From: Poriferisodalis sp965226645
Lineage (GTDB): Bacteria > Actinomycetota > Acidimicrobiia > Acidimicrobiales > Poriferisodalaceae
NCBI GenBank assembly: GCA_965226645.1
Contig: CBDDDL010000001.1
Span: 310,001-374,000 of the forward strand
DNA length: 64,000 nt
Direction: 5' to 3'
The notes below the pieces were generated by a model. The model was given only the letters and a program-made list of their open reading frames with translations, made no database searches and was not told the DNA's origin. The translations under genes and the position numbers were made by a program. This document shows, piece by piece, positions 50,136 to 59,462 of the stretch (position 1 is the first letter of the stretch; each line of letters starts with the position of its first letter).

Positions 50136-51208
50136 GCCCTGATCTCTTGGGCCCTGCACTATTGAGCACTGGGCTCGATGCTGGGGAGCTCTTGGGGCTG
50201 GCCTACTGGGCCGAGACCAGCATCAAGCTGGGCATTGCGCTGGCCGTCATCCCGACGGCGTCGCTCATCTTGGTCTACCTCTTCCTGTTCAAGATGATGG
50301 CGTTCATGCAGAGCCGGCTCGGGCCCAACGACACCGGCCCCTACGGCTCGCTGCAGCTCATTGCCGAAGCAGTGAAGTTCCTCCAGAAGGAGGACATCAA
50401 TCCCGCCACCGCCGACCGGCGGGTCTTCCGATTGGCGCCAGTGGTGGTGCTGGCCTCCACATTTCTGCTCTACGTCGTGCTGCCCACAGGCCCCAACGCG
50501 GTGGTCGAAGAACTCGACACAGGGATCTTCTACGCGATGGCGGTCTCGTCGCTGTCGGTGCTGGGCATCCTCATGGCGGGCTGGGCATCGGCCAACAAGT
50601 ACGCGCTGCTCGGCGGGCTGCGAGCCGCCGGTCAGCTGATCGCCTACGAACTGCCACTGATCCTCGCCGTCATGGGCGTGGTCATCCAGGCCGAATCGCT
50701 CAACCTGCAAACGATCGTCAAGGCCCAGGCCACGGGCGACATCTTCGGCATCGGCATTATCGGCAACCCGTTCATTCTCACCCAGTTCGCCGGCTTCGTC
50801 ATCTTCATGATCGCCGCGCAGGCCGAGCTGACACAGACCCCGTTCGACATGCCCGTTGCAGAGACCGAACTCGTCGGCGGCTTCCATGTCGAGTACACGG
50901 GTTTTCGCTTCCTGCTGTTCTTCATGGCCGAGTTCGGCACCGCGTTTGCGTTCGCGGCGCTCGCATCGGTGTTGTTCTTAGGCGGATGGTGGATCCCGGG
51001 CTTCGCCGTCGACGCACCGATCCTGAACGTGCTCGGCCCCGGCGTGATGCTGGGCAAGATCCTGCTGGTGTCGCTGTTCATCTTCTGGATTCGGTTCACG
51101 TATCCGCGGCTGCGAGAGGACCAGCTGCAGAAGTTCGCGTGGAAACTGCTCATCCCGCTGTCACTGGCGAACATCGTTCTCACCGGAATCTTCAAGGTCG
51201 TGTTTTGA
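50132..51208 (+). CDS. nuoH: NuoH-like subunit (operon 2)
   Basis: 358 residues from GTG at 50132 (GTGA overlap with nuoD). It directly follows nuoD: nuoE, nuoF and nuoG are absent. Quinone-channel loops: SRLGPNDTGPYGSLQLIAEA and KFLQKEDINPATADRR, then AAQAELTQTPFDMPVAETEL with VGGFHVEYTG. Confidence 0.95.
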   Translation: MSPDLLGPALLSTGLDAGELLGLAYWAETSIKLGIALAVIPTASLILVYLFLFKMMAFMQSRLGPNDTGPYGSLQLIAEAVKFLQKEDINPATADRRVFRLAPVVVLASTFLLYVVLPTGPNAVVEELDTGIFYAMAVSSLSVLGILMAGWASANKYALLGGLRAAGQLIAYELPLILAVMGVVIQAESLNLQTIVKAQATGDIFGIGIIGNPFILTQFAGFVIFMIAAQAELTQTPFDMPVAETELVGGFHVEYTGFRFLLFFMAEFGTAFAFAALASVLFLGGWWIPGFAVDAPILNVLGPGVMLGKILLVSLFIFWIRFTYPRLREDQLQKFAWKLLIPLSLANIVLTGIFKVVF

Positions 51209-51209
51209 G

Positions 51210-51860
51210 ATGCCACAGCTCCCAGGCTTGATCAAAGGACTCGGCGTCACGGGCAAGACCGCCCTGCGCACCCTGTTCCCCAAGCGCGGCTGGCGCACGC
51301 TGATCCCAGCGCCGCAGAAGGGCGCGGTGACCGTCCAGTACCCCCACGAGAAGGAAGCGCCGCCCGACCGTGCACGTGGCGTCATCGCGCTGCATGAGGA
51401 GAACTGCACAGCGTGCATGCTGTGTTCCCGTTCGTGTCCGGATTGGTGCATCTACATCGAGGGCCACAAGGTGAAGGCACCGCCGCGCCGCGCCGGTGGC
51501 AAGGCCCGCACGGTCAACTTCATCGACCGGTTCGACATCGACTACGCGTTGTGCATGTACTGCGGCATCTGCGTCGAGGTCTGCCCGTTCGACGCACTGT
51601 TCTGGACGCCTGAGTACGAATACTCCGAGCCCAGCATCGCTGACTTGCTGCATGACCGCATCCGCCTTGGCGAGTGGATGGAGACCGTGCCGGCCTTCGG
51701 TGCTTACGAGCCCGGGTCGGAGCAGAAGGTCCTCGACGTGCCCTCCTTCGGCCCAGATGACATGGCGCCCGTGCGCAAGCTGGCCGCCGATGATGCAGTG
51801 CCCGTGCGCAAGCTGAGCGTCGACGATGCAGTGCCCGCCGGCGCCGAGACGAACGGGTAG
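51210..51860 (+). CDS. nuoI: NuoI-like subunit (operon 2)
   Basis: 216 residues. [4Fe-4S] motifs CTACMLCSRSCPDWC and CMYCGICVEVCPFDA. The tail repeats a short unit (APVRKLAADDAVPVRKLSVD). Without NuoEFG this ferredoxin-like subunit is the most likely site of electron entry. Confidence 0.94.
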   Translation: MPQLPGLIKGLGVTGKTALRTLFPKRGWRTLIPAPQKGAVTVQYPHEKEAPPDRARGVIALHEENCTACMLCSRSCPDWCIYIEGHKVKAPPRRAGGKARTVNFIDRFDIDYALCMYCGICVEVCPFDALFWTPEYEYSEPSIADLLHDRIRLGEWMETVPAFGAYEPGSEQKVLDVPSFGPDDMAPVRKLAADDAVPVRKLSVDDAVPAGAETNG

Positions 51861-51870
51861 GGGCGCCGGG

Positions 51871-52365
51871 ATGGTTGCGCAGAATATTGCCTTCGGCATC
51901 ATCGCGGCAGCTGTCGTGCTGGCCGCGGTCGGCATGGTGACGACGCGCAACATCGTGCACGCGGCCCTGTTCCTGGTGGCTGTGCTGGGCGGGCTGGGAG
52001 CGCAGTACGTGCTGCTCACCGCCGAGTTCATCGCCACGACACAGGTGCTCGTTTACATTGGCGCCGTCATGGTGCTGTTCCTGTTCGGCATCATGCTCAC
52101 CCGAGCGCCAATAGGGCGAATGGCCCAGATGACCGGCGCATCGTGGCCGGTCGCAGCCATCTCCGCCGTGGCGCTCGGCGGCGTGGTGGTCTACGCCGTG
52201 CTCAACGAGTTCGGCAGCGACTTGCTACGCGACGACGGTCAGGTTTTCCGGACAGCGGACGTGGGGGACTCGGTCTTTTCGCAATACATCATCCCGTTCG
52301 AGGCCATCTCAGTCCTGCTGCTCGCAGCGCTGATCGGCGCCGTCGTGCTGGCGCGTCGGGACTGA
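51871..52365 (+). CDS. nuoJ: NuoJ-like subunit (operon 2)
   Basis: 164 residues, ATG at 51871. RNIVHAALFLVAVLGGLGAQ and the helix-3 motif QVLVYIGAVMVLFLFGIMLT. Five helices, shorter than copy 1. Confidence 0.93.
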   Translation: MVAQNIAFGIIAAAVVLAAVGMVTTRNIVHAALFLVAVLGGLGAQYVLLTAEFIATTQVLVYIGAVMVLFLFGIMLTRAPIGRMAQMTGASWPVAAISAVALGGVVVYAVLNEFGSDLLRDDGQVFRTADVGDSVFSQYIIPFEAISVLLLAALIGAVVLARRD

Positions 52366-52383
52366 CGGGAACGAGGTGATCAC

Positions 52384-52683
52384 GTGTTGCTGAACCAGTT
52401 CCTGCTGCTTGGAGCGGTGCTGTTCGCCGTGGGCGTCTATGGCGTGCTGGCGCGTCGCAACGGCGTGATGGTCCTGATGTCCATCGAGCTGATGCTGAAC
52501 GCGGTGAACCTCAACCTGGTCGCGTTCGGTGTGCAGCACAACGTGGTGTCGGGGCAGGTGTTCGCCCTGTTCATCATTGCGGTGGCGGCCGCGGAGGTCG
52601 GCGTAGGCCTGGCCATCGTGCTGCTGCTGTACCGCAACCACAAATCGATCGCGGTCGACGACTTCGACCTCATGAAGGGCTGA
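52384..52683 (+). CDS. nuoK: NuoK-like subunit (operon 2)
   Basis: 99 residues, GTG at 52384 after GAACGAGGTGAT. RRNGVMVLMSIELMLNAVNL with the helix-2 Glu and AVAAAEVGVGLAIVLLLYR with the helix-3 Glu. Confidence 0.94.
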   Translation: MLLNQFLLLGAVLFAVGVYGVLARRNGVMVLMSIELMLNAVNLNLVAFGVQHNVVSGQVFALFIIAVAAAEVGVGLAIVLLLYRNHKSIAVDDFDLMKG

Positions 52684-52693
52684 GCGCCCGCCC

Positions 52694-54856
52694 ATGTGGA
52701 TGCTTGAGAACGCGTTCCTGATTCCGCTGATCCCGGCGATTTCCTTCGTCGTGATCTTGCTGTTCGGCCGCAGCGTCATCGGCGCGGACCGGGTGCATCG
52801 CGTCGGTATCGCGGCGGTGGGCATCGTCTGGGTGCTCTCGATGATCGCCGCGGTGCAGTGGATCAACCACACCGAGGACACCTCGGCTGACTCGCCTGCC
52901 ACCGGCGATCACGCATTGATTTCCGTCAGTGAGGGCCATTCAGCAACTGGCTTGATGGCCGCCGAGACCGACGACCATGCCGAAGACGACGGTCACGGTT
53001 CGACGGGCACCGAACCGGTCATCAGCACGTTCAGTGGTTGGTGGTCCAACGCCGGCGTTGATTTCACCGTCGGCACCCTGGTTGACGGTGCGACCGTGCT
53101 GCTGCTGGTCGTGGTCACGTCCATTTCGCTGTTGGTGCACATCTACTCCAGCGAGTACGTGAAGGGCGACCGCCGCTTCGTCCACTACTTCGCCTTCCTG
53201 AGCCTGTTCACCGCCGCGATGCTCCTGTTCGTCATGGCCCAGAACCTGGTCCAGATGATCGTGGGCTGGGAGCTAGTGGGCGTGTGCAGCTTCGTGCTGA
53301 TCGGGCATTGGTGGGAGGAACGACCCAACACCGACGCCTCGCTGAAGGCGTTCCTCACGAACCGCGTCGGCGACATCGGCCTGATCATCGGCGTCGTCAT
53401 CCTCTACGGCACCTTCAAGACATTCGACATCGACACGATCAACCGCATGGTTCCGGAGAAGGCCGGGACCGAGCACTTCGCCCTGCTCATGGCCGCAATT
53501 GCGCTGATGGCTGCGGTGGCCTCCAAATCGGGCCAGTTCCCGTTGCACACATGGCTGCCCGATGCCATGGCCGGCCCGACGCCGGTCTCGGCGCTAATCC
53601 ACGCGGCGACCATGGTCGTGGCAGGCGTCTACATGATCGCTCGCCTGTACCCGGTCTTCTACGAAGGCCTCTCGATCGGCAGCTCCTCGATCAACCTCAT
53701 GGCGTTCATCGGCGGATTCACGGCGCTGATCGGTGCCGGGCTGGCATTCGCCCAATGGGACATCAAGAAGGTGCTGGCCTACTCCACGGTCAGCCAGCTC
53801 GGCTACATGGTGATGGCGCTGGGCGTGGGGGCGTGGACCGCGGCGATGTTCCACCTGTTCACGCACGCCTTCTTCAAGGCCTGCCTGTTCCTGGGTGCCG
53901 GCTCGGTCAGCCACGCCGCCCATCACACCTTCGACATGCGCGAGATGGGCGGCCTGCGCAAGCACATGCCGCACACGTACAAGACGTTTGTGATCGCAAC
54001 GCTGGCGCTCGCGGGCGTGTTCCCGTTTGCCGGGTTCTGGTCCAAGGACGAGATCCTGCTCGGTGCGCTGGCAGGCCAAGAGCGGGCCTACCCCCTCATG
54101 CTCATCTTCGGGTGCATCGTGGCGTTGATGACCGCCGCGTACATGACGCGGGTCATCTGGTACACGTTCTGGGGCGAGTACCGCGGGCACGGCCACCCGC
54201 ACGAGTCGCCCAAGATGATGACCGTGCCGCTGTGGATCCTCGCCGGCATGGCGGTGATGGCGGGCGTGTTCAACCTGCCGGCGGGGGTGCTGTCGCCGAT
54301 CGGGCTGGAAGGCTTCGCACACCGCGTCCAGACCTACGCCGAGCCGTCGATCTACTTGAACGCCGTCGGGCTGTCGCATCCCGATCCATCGCTGATTCTG
54401 GCGCTGGTCGGCCTCGCGCTGGCGCTGGCCGGCATTGCCGTCACGTTCCTGTACTACTGGCGCAACGCCGGCCCGCACGGGCTGACCGAGCGCAACCGCT
54501 ACGCCAAGGCCGGGTACACGTTCCTCGAGAACAAGTACTACCTCGACCACCTCTACACCGACATCATCGTCGGTTCGATCAAAGCACCGATCGCCCGGGC
54601 CGCCAACTGGGTCAACCAGAACGTGATCGACAAGGTCGTCGACACCGCCGGCGAGACGGCCCGCGACAGTGGCCGCTGGGTATACCGCTGGATCGACCAA
54701 GGCACCATCGACGGCGGCGTGAACGCGATCGCCAGCGGTGCCGATGCGGGCGGTCAGGGTCTGCGGAGCATGCAGACCGGCAAGATCCAGAACTACGGCT
54801 CGCTGCTGTTCGGAACAGCCGCGGTCGCCGCCATCGTGTTCGTGATCGTGCTGTGA
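52694..54856 (+). CDS. nuoL: NuoL-like subunit (operon 2), long form
   Basis: 720 residues. An acidic and His-containing loop (about residues 55-110, with ETDDHAEDDGHGSTGTEP) is inserted after the first helices. Core: IVGWELVGVCSFVLIGHWW, LPDAMAGPTPVSALIHAATM, and WDIKKVLAYSTVSQLGYMVM with the channel lysines. The C-terminal lateral-helix region is extended with a polar segment (ETARDSGRWVYRWIDQGTID). Known: distal antiporter-like proton pump. Confidence 0.95.
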   Translation: MWMLENAFLIPLIPAISFVVILLFGRSVIGADRVHRVGIAAVGIVWVLSMIAAVQWINHTEDTSADSPATGDHALISVSEGHSATGLMAAETDDHAEDDGHGSTGTEPVISTFSGWWSNAGVDFTVGTLVDGATVLLLVVVTSISLLVHIYSSEYVKGDRRFVHYFAFLSLFTAAMLLFVMAQNLVQMIVGWELVGVCSFVLIGHWWEERPNTDASLKAFLTNRVGDIGLIIGVVILYGTFKTFDIDTINRMVPEKAGTEHFALLMAAIALMAAVASKSGQFPLHTWLPDAMAGPTPVSALIHAATMVVAGVYMIARLYPVFYEGLSIGSSSINLMAFIGGFTALIGAGLAFAQWDIKKVLAYSTVSQLGYMVMALGVGAWTAAMFHLFTHAFFKACLFLGAGSVSHAAHHTFDMREMGGLRKHMPHTYKTFVIATLALAGVFPFAGFWSKDEILLGALAGQERAYPLMLIFGCIVALMTAAYMTRVIWYTFWGEYRGHGHPHESPKMMTVPLWILAGMAVMAGVFNLPAGVLSPIGLEGFAHRVQTYAEPSIYLNAVGLSHPDPSLILALVGLALALAGIAVTFLYYWRNAGPHGLTERNRYAKAGYTFLENKYYLDHLYTDIIVGSIKAPIARAANWVNQNVIDKVVDTAGETARDSGRWVYRWIDQGTIDGGVNAIASGADAGGQGLRSMQTGKIQNYGSLLFGTAAVAAIVFVIVL

Positions 54857-54926
54857 GGGGCCAAGCCATGCCCGACTGTGGCCAACCCAGTCACCGCCCG
54901 AGGAACGAGAGCTAGGGAGAGACAGC

Positions 54927-56486
54927 GTGGACGCAACTGGATTCGACGCTTGGGCGCTGAGCCTCGCGGTGTTCCTGCCGGTCATCGGCGCGCTCGTGAT
55001 GATGCTGGTGCCGCGCGCCCGCGAGGCCGAGCTGAAGCTGATCGCATTGCTGTCCTCGCTGGCGGCGCTGGCCGTCGGCGTGTACCTGCTGTTCAGCTTC
55101 GACTACGGCAATGCCGGGACGCTGCAGTTCGTGGTCGACAAGCACTGGATCGACGCCATCGCGGCGAAGTACATCGTCGGAATCGACGGGCTGTCGCTGC
55201 CGCTGCTCATCTTGTCGCTGGTGATCGTGCCGCTGTGCATCATCTACTCGTGGGACCACATCCCAGAGCCGGGCAATGCCAAGGCATTCCTGATTCTGAT
55301 TCTGATTCTGGGCTCGGGCATGAACGGCACGTTCGTGGCGCAGGACCTGATCCTGTTCTTCGTGTTCTTCGAGGTCGTACTGCTGCCGATGTACTTCATG
55401 ATCGGCGTGTGGGGCGGCGAGAACCGGCGTTACGCCTCGCTCAAGTTCTTCCTGTTCACGCTGTTCGGCTCGGCGCTGATGATCGTCAGCTTCGTGGCGC
55501 TGTTCTTCTTGTCGCGCAACGAGAACGGAATGCTGCTGGAGACGTTCGACATGCGGGTGCTGTCCGATGTCGCCGGTGTTGGAATCGCCAGGGGAACCCA
55601 AGTGCTGGTGTTTGCCGGCCTGTTCATGGGCTTCGGCATCAAGGTGCCGATGTTCCCGTTCCACACGTGGCTGCCCGACGCCCACACCGAGGCGCCCACG
55701 GTGGGATCGGTGATCCTGGCGGCGATCCTGCTGAAGCTCGGCACCTACGGCTTCGTGCGGATTGCGCTGCCATTCCTGCCCGAGGGAGCGAAGGCGTGGG
55801 CGCCGTGGATTGGCCTGTTGGCGGTGATCGGCATCATCTATGGCGCGCTGGCGTGTCTGGCGCAAACCGACATGAAACGGCTCATCGCCTTCAGCTCGGT
55901 CGCGCACATGGGCTTCGTGATGCTCGGCATTTCCACGCTGACCGAGTTCGGCATCAACGCCGCGGTATACGGCATGGTGGCGCACGGGATCATCACTGGG
56001 ATGCTGTTCTTCGTGGCCGGCTCGGTGAAGGAGCGGTATCACACGCTCGAGATCAGCCGGCTGGGCGGCTTGCTCAAATCGGCGCCGCGGATGGGCTGGA
56101 TTCTGGGCATCTCCGCGATGGCCTCGCTCGGCCTGCCCGGCCTGGCCGGATTCTGGGGTGAGTTCCCGGCGATTCTGTCGGCCTACAACCCCGGCGCCGG
56201 CTTGCCGGAGGAGACCTTCCGCACGTACATGGTCATCGCTGCGGTCGGCACGGTGTTCGCTGCCGGCTACCTGCTGTGGCTGTTCCAGCGCAGCGCGTTC
56301 GGCGAGCCAAGTTCCGAGTGGGATGGGCATGTCATTGCCGATGTGAATCGGTTCGAGTGGGCCGCGTGGATGCCGTTGCTGCTGGCGATGGTCGTCTTTG
56401 GCATCTTCCCCAACCTGATCTACGGCATGGTCGATGACGTGTCGCACGGCATCGCTGCGAGCATCACGGCAGCGACCGGCGGCTGA
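54927..56486 (+). CDS. nuoM: NuoM-like subunit (operon 2)
   Basis: 519 residues, GTG at 54927, 70 bp after nuoL with GAGAGACAGC upstream. Core: LFFVFFEVVLLPMYFMIGVW, VPMFPFHTWLPDAHTEAPTV, and DMKRLIAFSSVAHMGFVMLG. It lacks the His-rich tail of copy 1. Confidence 0.95.
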   Translation: MDATGFDAWALSLAVFLPVIGALVMMLVPRAREAELKLIALLSSLAALAVGVYLLFSFDYGNAGTLQFVVDKHWIDAIAAKYIVGIDGLSLPLLILSLVIVPLCIIYSWDHIPEPGNAKAFLILILILGSGMNGTFVAQDLILFFVFFEVVLLPMYFMIGVWGGENRRYASLKFFLFTLFGSALMIVSFVALFFLSRNENGMLLETFDMRVLSDVAGVGIARGTQVLVFAGLFMGFGIKVPMFPFHTWLPDAHTEAPTVGSVILAAILLKLGTYGFVRIALPFLPEGAKAWAPWIGLLAVIGIIYGALACLAQTDMKRLIAFSSVAHMGFVMLGISTLTEFGINAAVYGMVAHGIITGMLFFVAGSVKERYHTLEISRLGGLLKSAPRMGWILGISAMASLGLPGLAGFWGEFPAILSAYNPGAGLPEETFRTYMVIAAVGTVFAAGYLLWLFQRSAFGEPSSEWDGHVIADVNRFEWAAWMPLLLAMVVFGIFPNLIYGMVDDVSHGIAASITAATGG

Positions 56487-56488
56487 CG

Positions 56489-58120
56489 GTGGATGTGATG
56501 CTCGCCTTCGTTCGGCCGGCCCTCGACTGGCATGCGCTCGCGCCCGAACTGACCCTGCTGGCTGTGGGCACCCTCGTCACGATTGCGGACATCGCGTTCG
56601 ACGACAAGGTGCGCCGCCTGATGCCGACGCTCGCTGGCGTTGGGTTGCTGGCGACCTTGGTGCCCATCCTGACGCTTGCGGTGGACAGCGGCGATCCGCG
56701 GTCCATGTTCGACGGCGCGTACGTCGTCGACGATTTTTCGCTGGTGTTCAAGGCACTGTTCGTGCTGGTCGGTTACGTCGTGGTGCTGATGTCAGTCGAC
56801 TATGTGCGCGACGGCGACTACTACGAGAACGAGTACTACACGCTGCTGCTGACGTCGCTGTTGGGCATGGTGATGATGGCCAGCTCGCGCGACCTCGTCA
56901 GCGTGTTCGTGGCCCTCGAGCTGCTGTCGATCCCGGCGTACATGCTGGCTGCGTGGCGCAAGGGCGGGCCGCGCTCGAATGAGGCGGGCCTGAAGTACTA
57001 CCTGATGGGCGTCTTTGCGTCCGCAGTGATGCTCTACGGCATGTCGCTTCTGTTCGGCGTGTCCGGCGCAACCGACTTCGGCTCGATCTCGGCAGGGCTG
57101 AGCGGTGACTCGAGTCCGCTGGTCATCGTGGCGATCTTGTTCGTGCTCATCGGGTTTGCCTTCAAGGTCTCGGCGGTGCCATTCCACACTTGGGCGCCCG
57201 ACACCTACGAGGGTGCACCCACGCCCGTGACGGCGTTCTTGTCCGTCGCGTCCAAGGCGGCCGGCATGGTGGCGCTGCTCGGGCTGGTGTTTGTCGCCTT
57301 CGAGGGCGCTGCCGATGTGGTGCAGCCGTTCTTCTGGGCACTGGCTGCGGTCACGATGACGGTCGGCAACCTCATCGCGCTGCGCCAGACCAACATCGTG
57401 CGGCTGCTGGCCTACTCCGGCATCGCCCAGGGCGGCTTCATGCTCGTGCCGTTCGCGGTGGCCTACGAAGGCTCGTCCGCGACGTTGGCCAGCGCCCGCG
57501 AAGCGGTGGTCGTTTACATGATCATCTACGCCTTCATGAATCTGGGGGCGTTCAGCGTGGTGCTGGCGGTGTCACGCCGGACTCGTTCGGGCACGATCGC
57601 GAGCTACGGCGGGCTGTTCAGCTACGCGCCGGGCATGGCGGTGCTGATGACGCTGTTCCTCGCAGCGCTCGCGGGAATCCCGCCGGCGGGTGGCTGGTTC
57701 GCGAAGTTCGTGGTGTTCCGGGCGCTGGCGGATGCGAGCACGCCGGCGGGTTGGGTGCTGGCTACGCTGGTTGCGGTGAACGCCGTCATCGCGTTCGGCT
57801 ACTACGCGCGGGTGCTGATGCAGATGTGGTTCCAGCCGGTGCCCCTCACAGTCGAGGTCGGCATCGACTCCGATGCACACGATGAGCCAACCGAACTCGC
57901 CGATGTGGCGCCGTCCGGTGCCGACGACGGTTCTGAGGTTGCAGTCGAGACGCGCGAGCGCCGCACTGCGATGGTGCCCTTCGTGGCGGGTCGGATCCCG
58001 ATGACCGGCGCGCTGGCCGCGGCTTTGGTGATCACGGCCCTGGCAACGCTGCTCACCGGCATCTTCCCCGGGCTGGTCAGCCACTTCGGCTCCGTCTCGG
58101 TGTTCGATATCGGCGGCTGA
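56489..58120 (+). CDS. nuoN: NuoN-like subunit (operon 2)
   Basis: 543 residues, GTG at 56489. Core: VFVALELLSIPAYMLAAWRK, AVPFHTWAPDTYEGAPTPVT and NIVRLLAYSGIAQGGFMLVP, where the usual Lys of the TDVKR position is Arg (TNIVR). A 45-residue polar acidic insertion (EVGIDSDAHDEPTELADVAP) precedes the last helix. Closes the operon. Confidence 0.94.
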   Translation: MDVMLAFVRPALDWHALAPELTLLAVGTLVTIADIAFDDKVRRLMPTLAGVGLLATLVPILTLAVDSGDPRSMFDGAYVVDDFSLVFKALFVLVGYVVVLMSVDYVRDGDYYENEYYTLLLTSLLGMVMMASSRDLVSVFVALELLSIPAYMLAAWRKGGPRSNEAGLKYYLMGVFASAVMLYGMSLLFGVSGATDFGSISAGLSGDSSPLVIVAILFVLIGFAFKVSAVPFHTWAPDTYEGAPTPVTAFLSVASKAAGMVALLGLVFVAFEGAADVVQPFFWALAAVTMTVGNLIALRQTNIVRLLAYSGIAQGGFMLVPFAVAYEGSSATLASAREAVVVYMIIYAFMNLGAFSVVLAVSRRTRSGTIASYGGLFSYAPGMAVLMTLFLAALAGIPPAGGWFAKFVVFRALADASTPAGWVLATLVAVNAVIAFGYYARVLMQMWFQPVPLTVEVGIDSDAHDEPTELADVAPSGADDGSEVAVETRERRTAMVPFVAGRIPMTGALAAALVITALATLLTGIFPGLVSHFGSVSVFDIGG

Positions 58121-58145
58121 TCCGGCCGTTTGCGGCCAGGCGCTG

Positions 58146-58160
58146 CGAGACGCAGTCTCG
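58146..58160 (+). terminator. hairpin after nuoN of operon 2
   Basis: CGAGAC-GCA-GTCTCG forms a 6-bp stem with a 3-base loop 25 bp after the nuoN stop. A second small stem GGCCG-TTTG-CGGCC lies at 58124-58137. No T tract follows, so termination is only a possibility. Confidence 0.35.
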
Positions 58161-58224
58161 TTCCAGCCCGCCAACGATTCGTGAGTCCCGGGATCCGAGA
58201 GTTGCCGCACAGCGTGGCGCTCGC

Positions 58225-59325
58225 ATGGCCTCCAGACTGGAACTGATGCCCGAAATGCTGCGCTTTGACGCCTACATGGATGAAGCCCTGTACGGCGCTC
58301 ACGGCTTCTACGAACGTGGAGGACATCCGGGTGCGCTCGACGGCGACTTCGCGACGTCAGTCGAGCTGGGCTCGCTGTTCTCTCGGTGCGTGGCGAGCTA
58401 CCTGGACCGTACGTGGATCGAGCTGGGCCGCCCAGATCCCTTCGTCGTGATCGAGGGTGGTGCAGGCCGGGGGACACTGTGCCGCGATGTGCTCGCAGCA
58501 GTCGAGGTCTGCCGTGATGCAGTTCGGTATGCGATGGTCGAGCGGACCGAGTCCCAGCGGCGAGCAGCGCTGGAGATCGCTGGCGAAACGGCGGTGTTGG
58601 CTGACCTGCCCGCTGGGCCGCTGGTGGGCGTCGTTTTGGCCAATGAGTTGCTCGACAATCTGCCATTCCGTCTGTTCGAGCGATCAGCGGCCGGTTGGGA
58701 CGAAATTCATGTCGAAGTCGACGAGCAGCGGGCGACGCAGGTCCGCCAACCGGTACTCGACGATGTATCGGTCCTGCGCTCGCGGGGAATGCGGCCGGCG
58801 CGGGCGACGCAAGTACTCCAGCCTGCGCCCGACGACGCGAGCGCGATGGCGACAGCACTTGTACCCGATGCGCCCGTGGGCAGCCGGATTCCGCTGCAGC
58901 TGCGCGCTTCGGTGTGGGTGCGAAGGGCGTTGAGGCTGCTCGAAGCAGGCCGAGTGCTCACCTTCGACTACGGCGTGCGCACGACAGCCGAGTTGGCGCA
59001 GCGACCGCAGGAACAGTGGCTGCGGACCTACCGCTCCCAGCGTCGGGCTAACGACCCGCTCGCCGCGCCAGGCACCGCTGACATTACGTGCGAGGTGGCG
59101 TTCGATCAGCTGCCGTCGGGAGCAAGGATGTCCCCACAGGCCGACTGGCTTGCAGCGCACGGCATTGAGTCGATGACCGCAGCTGCAGGTGCGCTGTGGG
59201 AACGCACCCGTGTCAACCCCACCGCCGAGACCCTCACTGCACGAGCGCACCTTGACGAAGCCTCGGCACTTGTCGACCCTCGCAGCTTCGGTGCGTTCTG
59301 GGCCGCCGAGTGGCGGATCGGCTGA
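58225..59325 (+). CDS. MidA/NDUFAF7-family SAM-dependent methyltransferase, putative complex I assembly factor
   Basis: 366 residues. The family layout is complete: N-terminal RFDAYMDEALYGAHGFYERG with DFATSVELGSLFSR, SAM loop VVIEGGAGRGTLCRDVLAA (about residues 73-91), the hallmark LANELLDNLPFRLFE, VLTFDYGV, and the C-terminal DITCEVAFDQL. Two imperfect repeats (ATQVRQPVLDD, ATQVLQPAPDD) are inserted in the middle. Known: mitochondrial NDUFAF7 (MidA) dimethylates an Arg of NDUFS2, the NuoD homologue, during complex I assembly. The position just after nuoN supports the same task here, though the start codon (GTG or ATG near 58225) is uncertain. Confidence 0.85.
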   Translation: MASRLELMPEMLRFDAYMDEALYGAHGFYERGGHPGALDGDFATSVELGSLFSRCVASYLDRTWIELGRPDPFVVIEGGAGRGTLCRDVLAAVEVCRDAVRYAMVERTESQRRAALEIAGETAVLADLPAGPLVGVVLANELLDNLPFRLFERSAAGWDEIHVEVDEQRATQVRQPVLDDVSVLRSRGMRPARATQVLQPAPDDASAMATALVPDAPVGSRIPLQLRASVWVRRALRLLEAGRVLTFDYGVRTTAELAQRPQEQWLRTYRSQRRANDPLAAPGTADITCEVAFDQLPSGARMSPQADWLAAHGIESMTAAAGALWERTRVNPTAETLTARAHLDEASALVDPRSFGAFWAAEWRIG

Positions 59326-59390
59326 GAACCTGCGCCCCAGTCGACCGGCGGCTGTCCCCGTCAGCATGTTGACGGTGCTCCTGCAAGTGC

Positions 59391-59410
59391 CGTGATCGCA
59401 AGCGATCACG
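59391..59410. terminator. perfect 9-bp inverted repeat between convergent genes
   Basis: CGTGATCGC-AA-GCGATCACG, a perfect palindrome with a 2-base centre, lies between the 3' ends of the methyltransferase gene (+) and the HNH gene (-). The place suits a bidirectional terminator; a protein-binding site is also possible. No U tract on either side. Confidence 0.45.
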
Positions 59411-59462
59411 CTGCCGCGGCCGTTCGCGTTGGTGGGTGTGTCGCCCATCGCGAGGGTTGGGA

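Noticed and set aside
53284..54915. 543-codon plus-strand frame overlapping nuoL of operon 2
   Set aside because: A shadow in another register of a convincing NuoL gene; very Arg-rich and without hydrophobic helices.
54912..56447. 511-codon open frame on the minus strand
   Set aside because: It is the antisense of nuoM (operon 2) in high-GC DNA; composition is Arg/His/Gln-rich with no family features.
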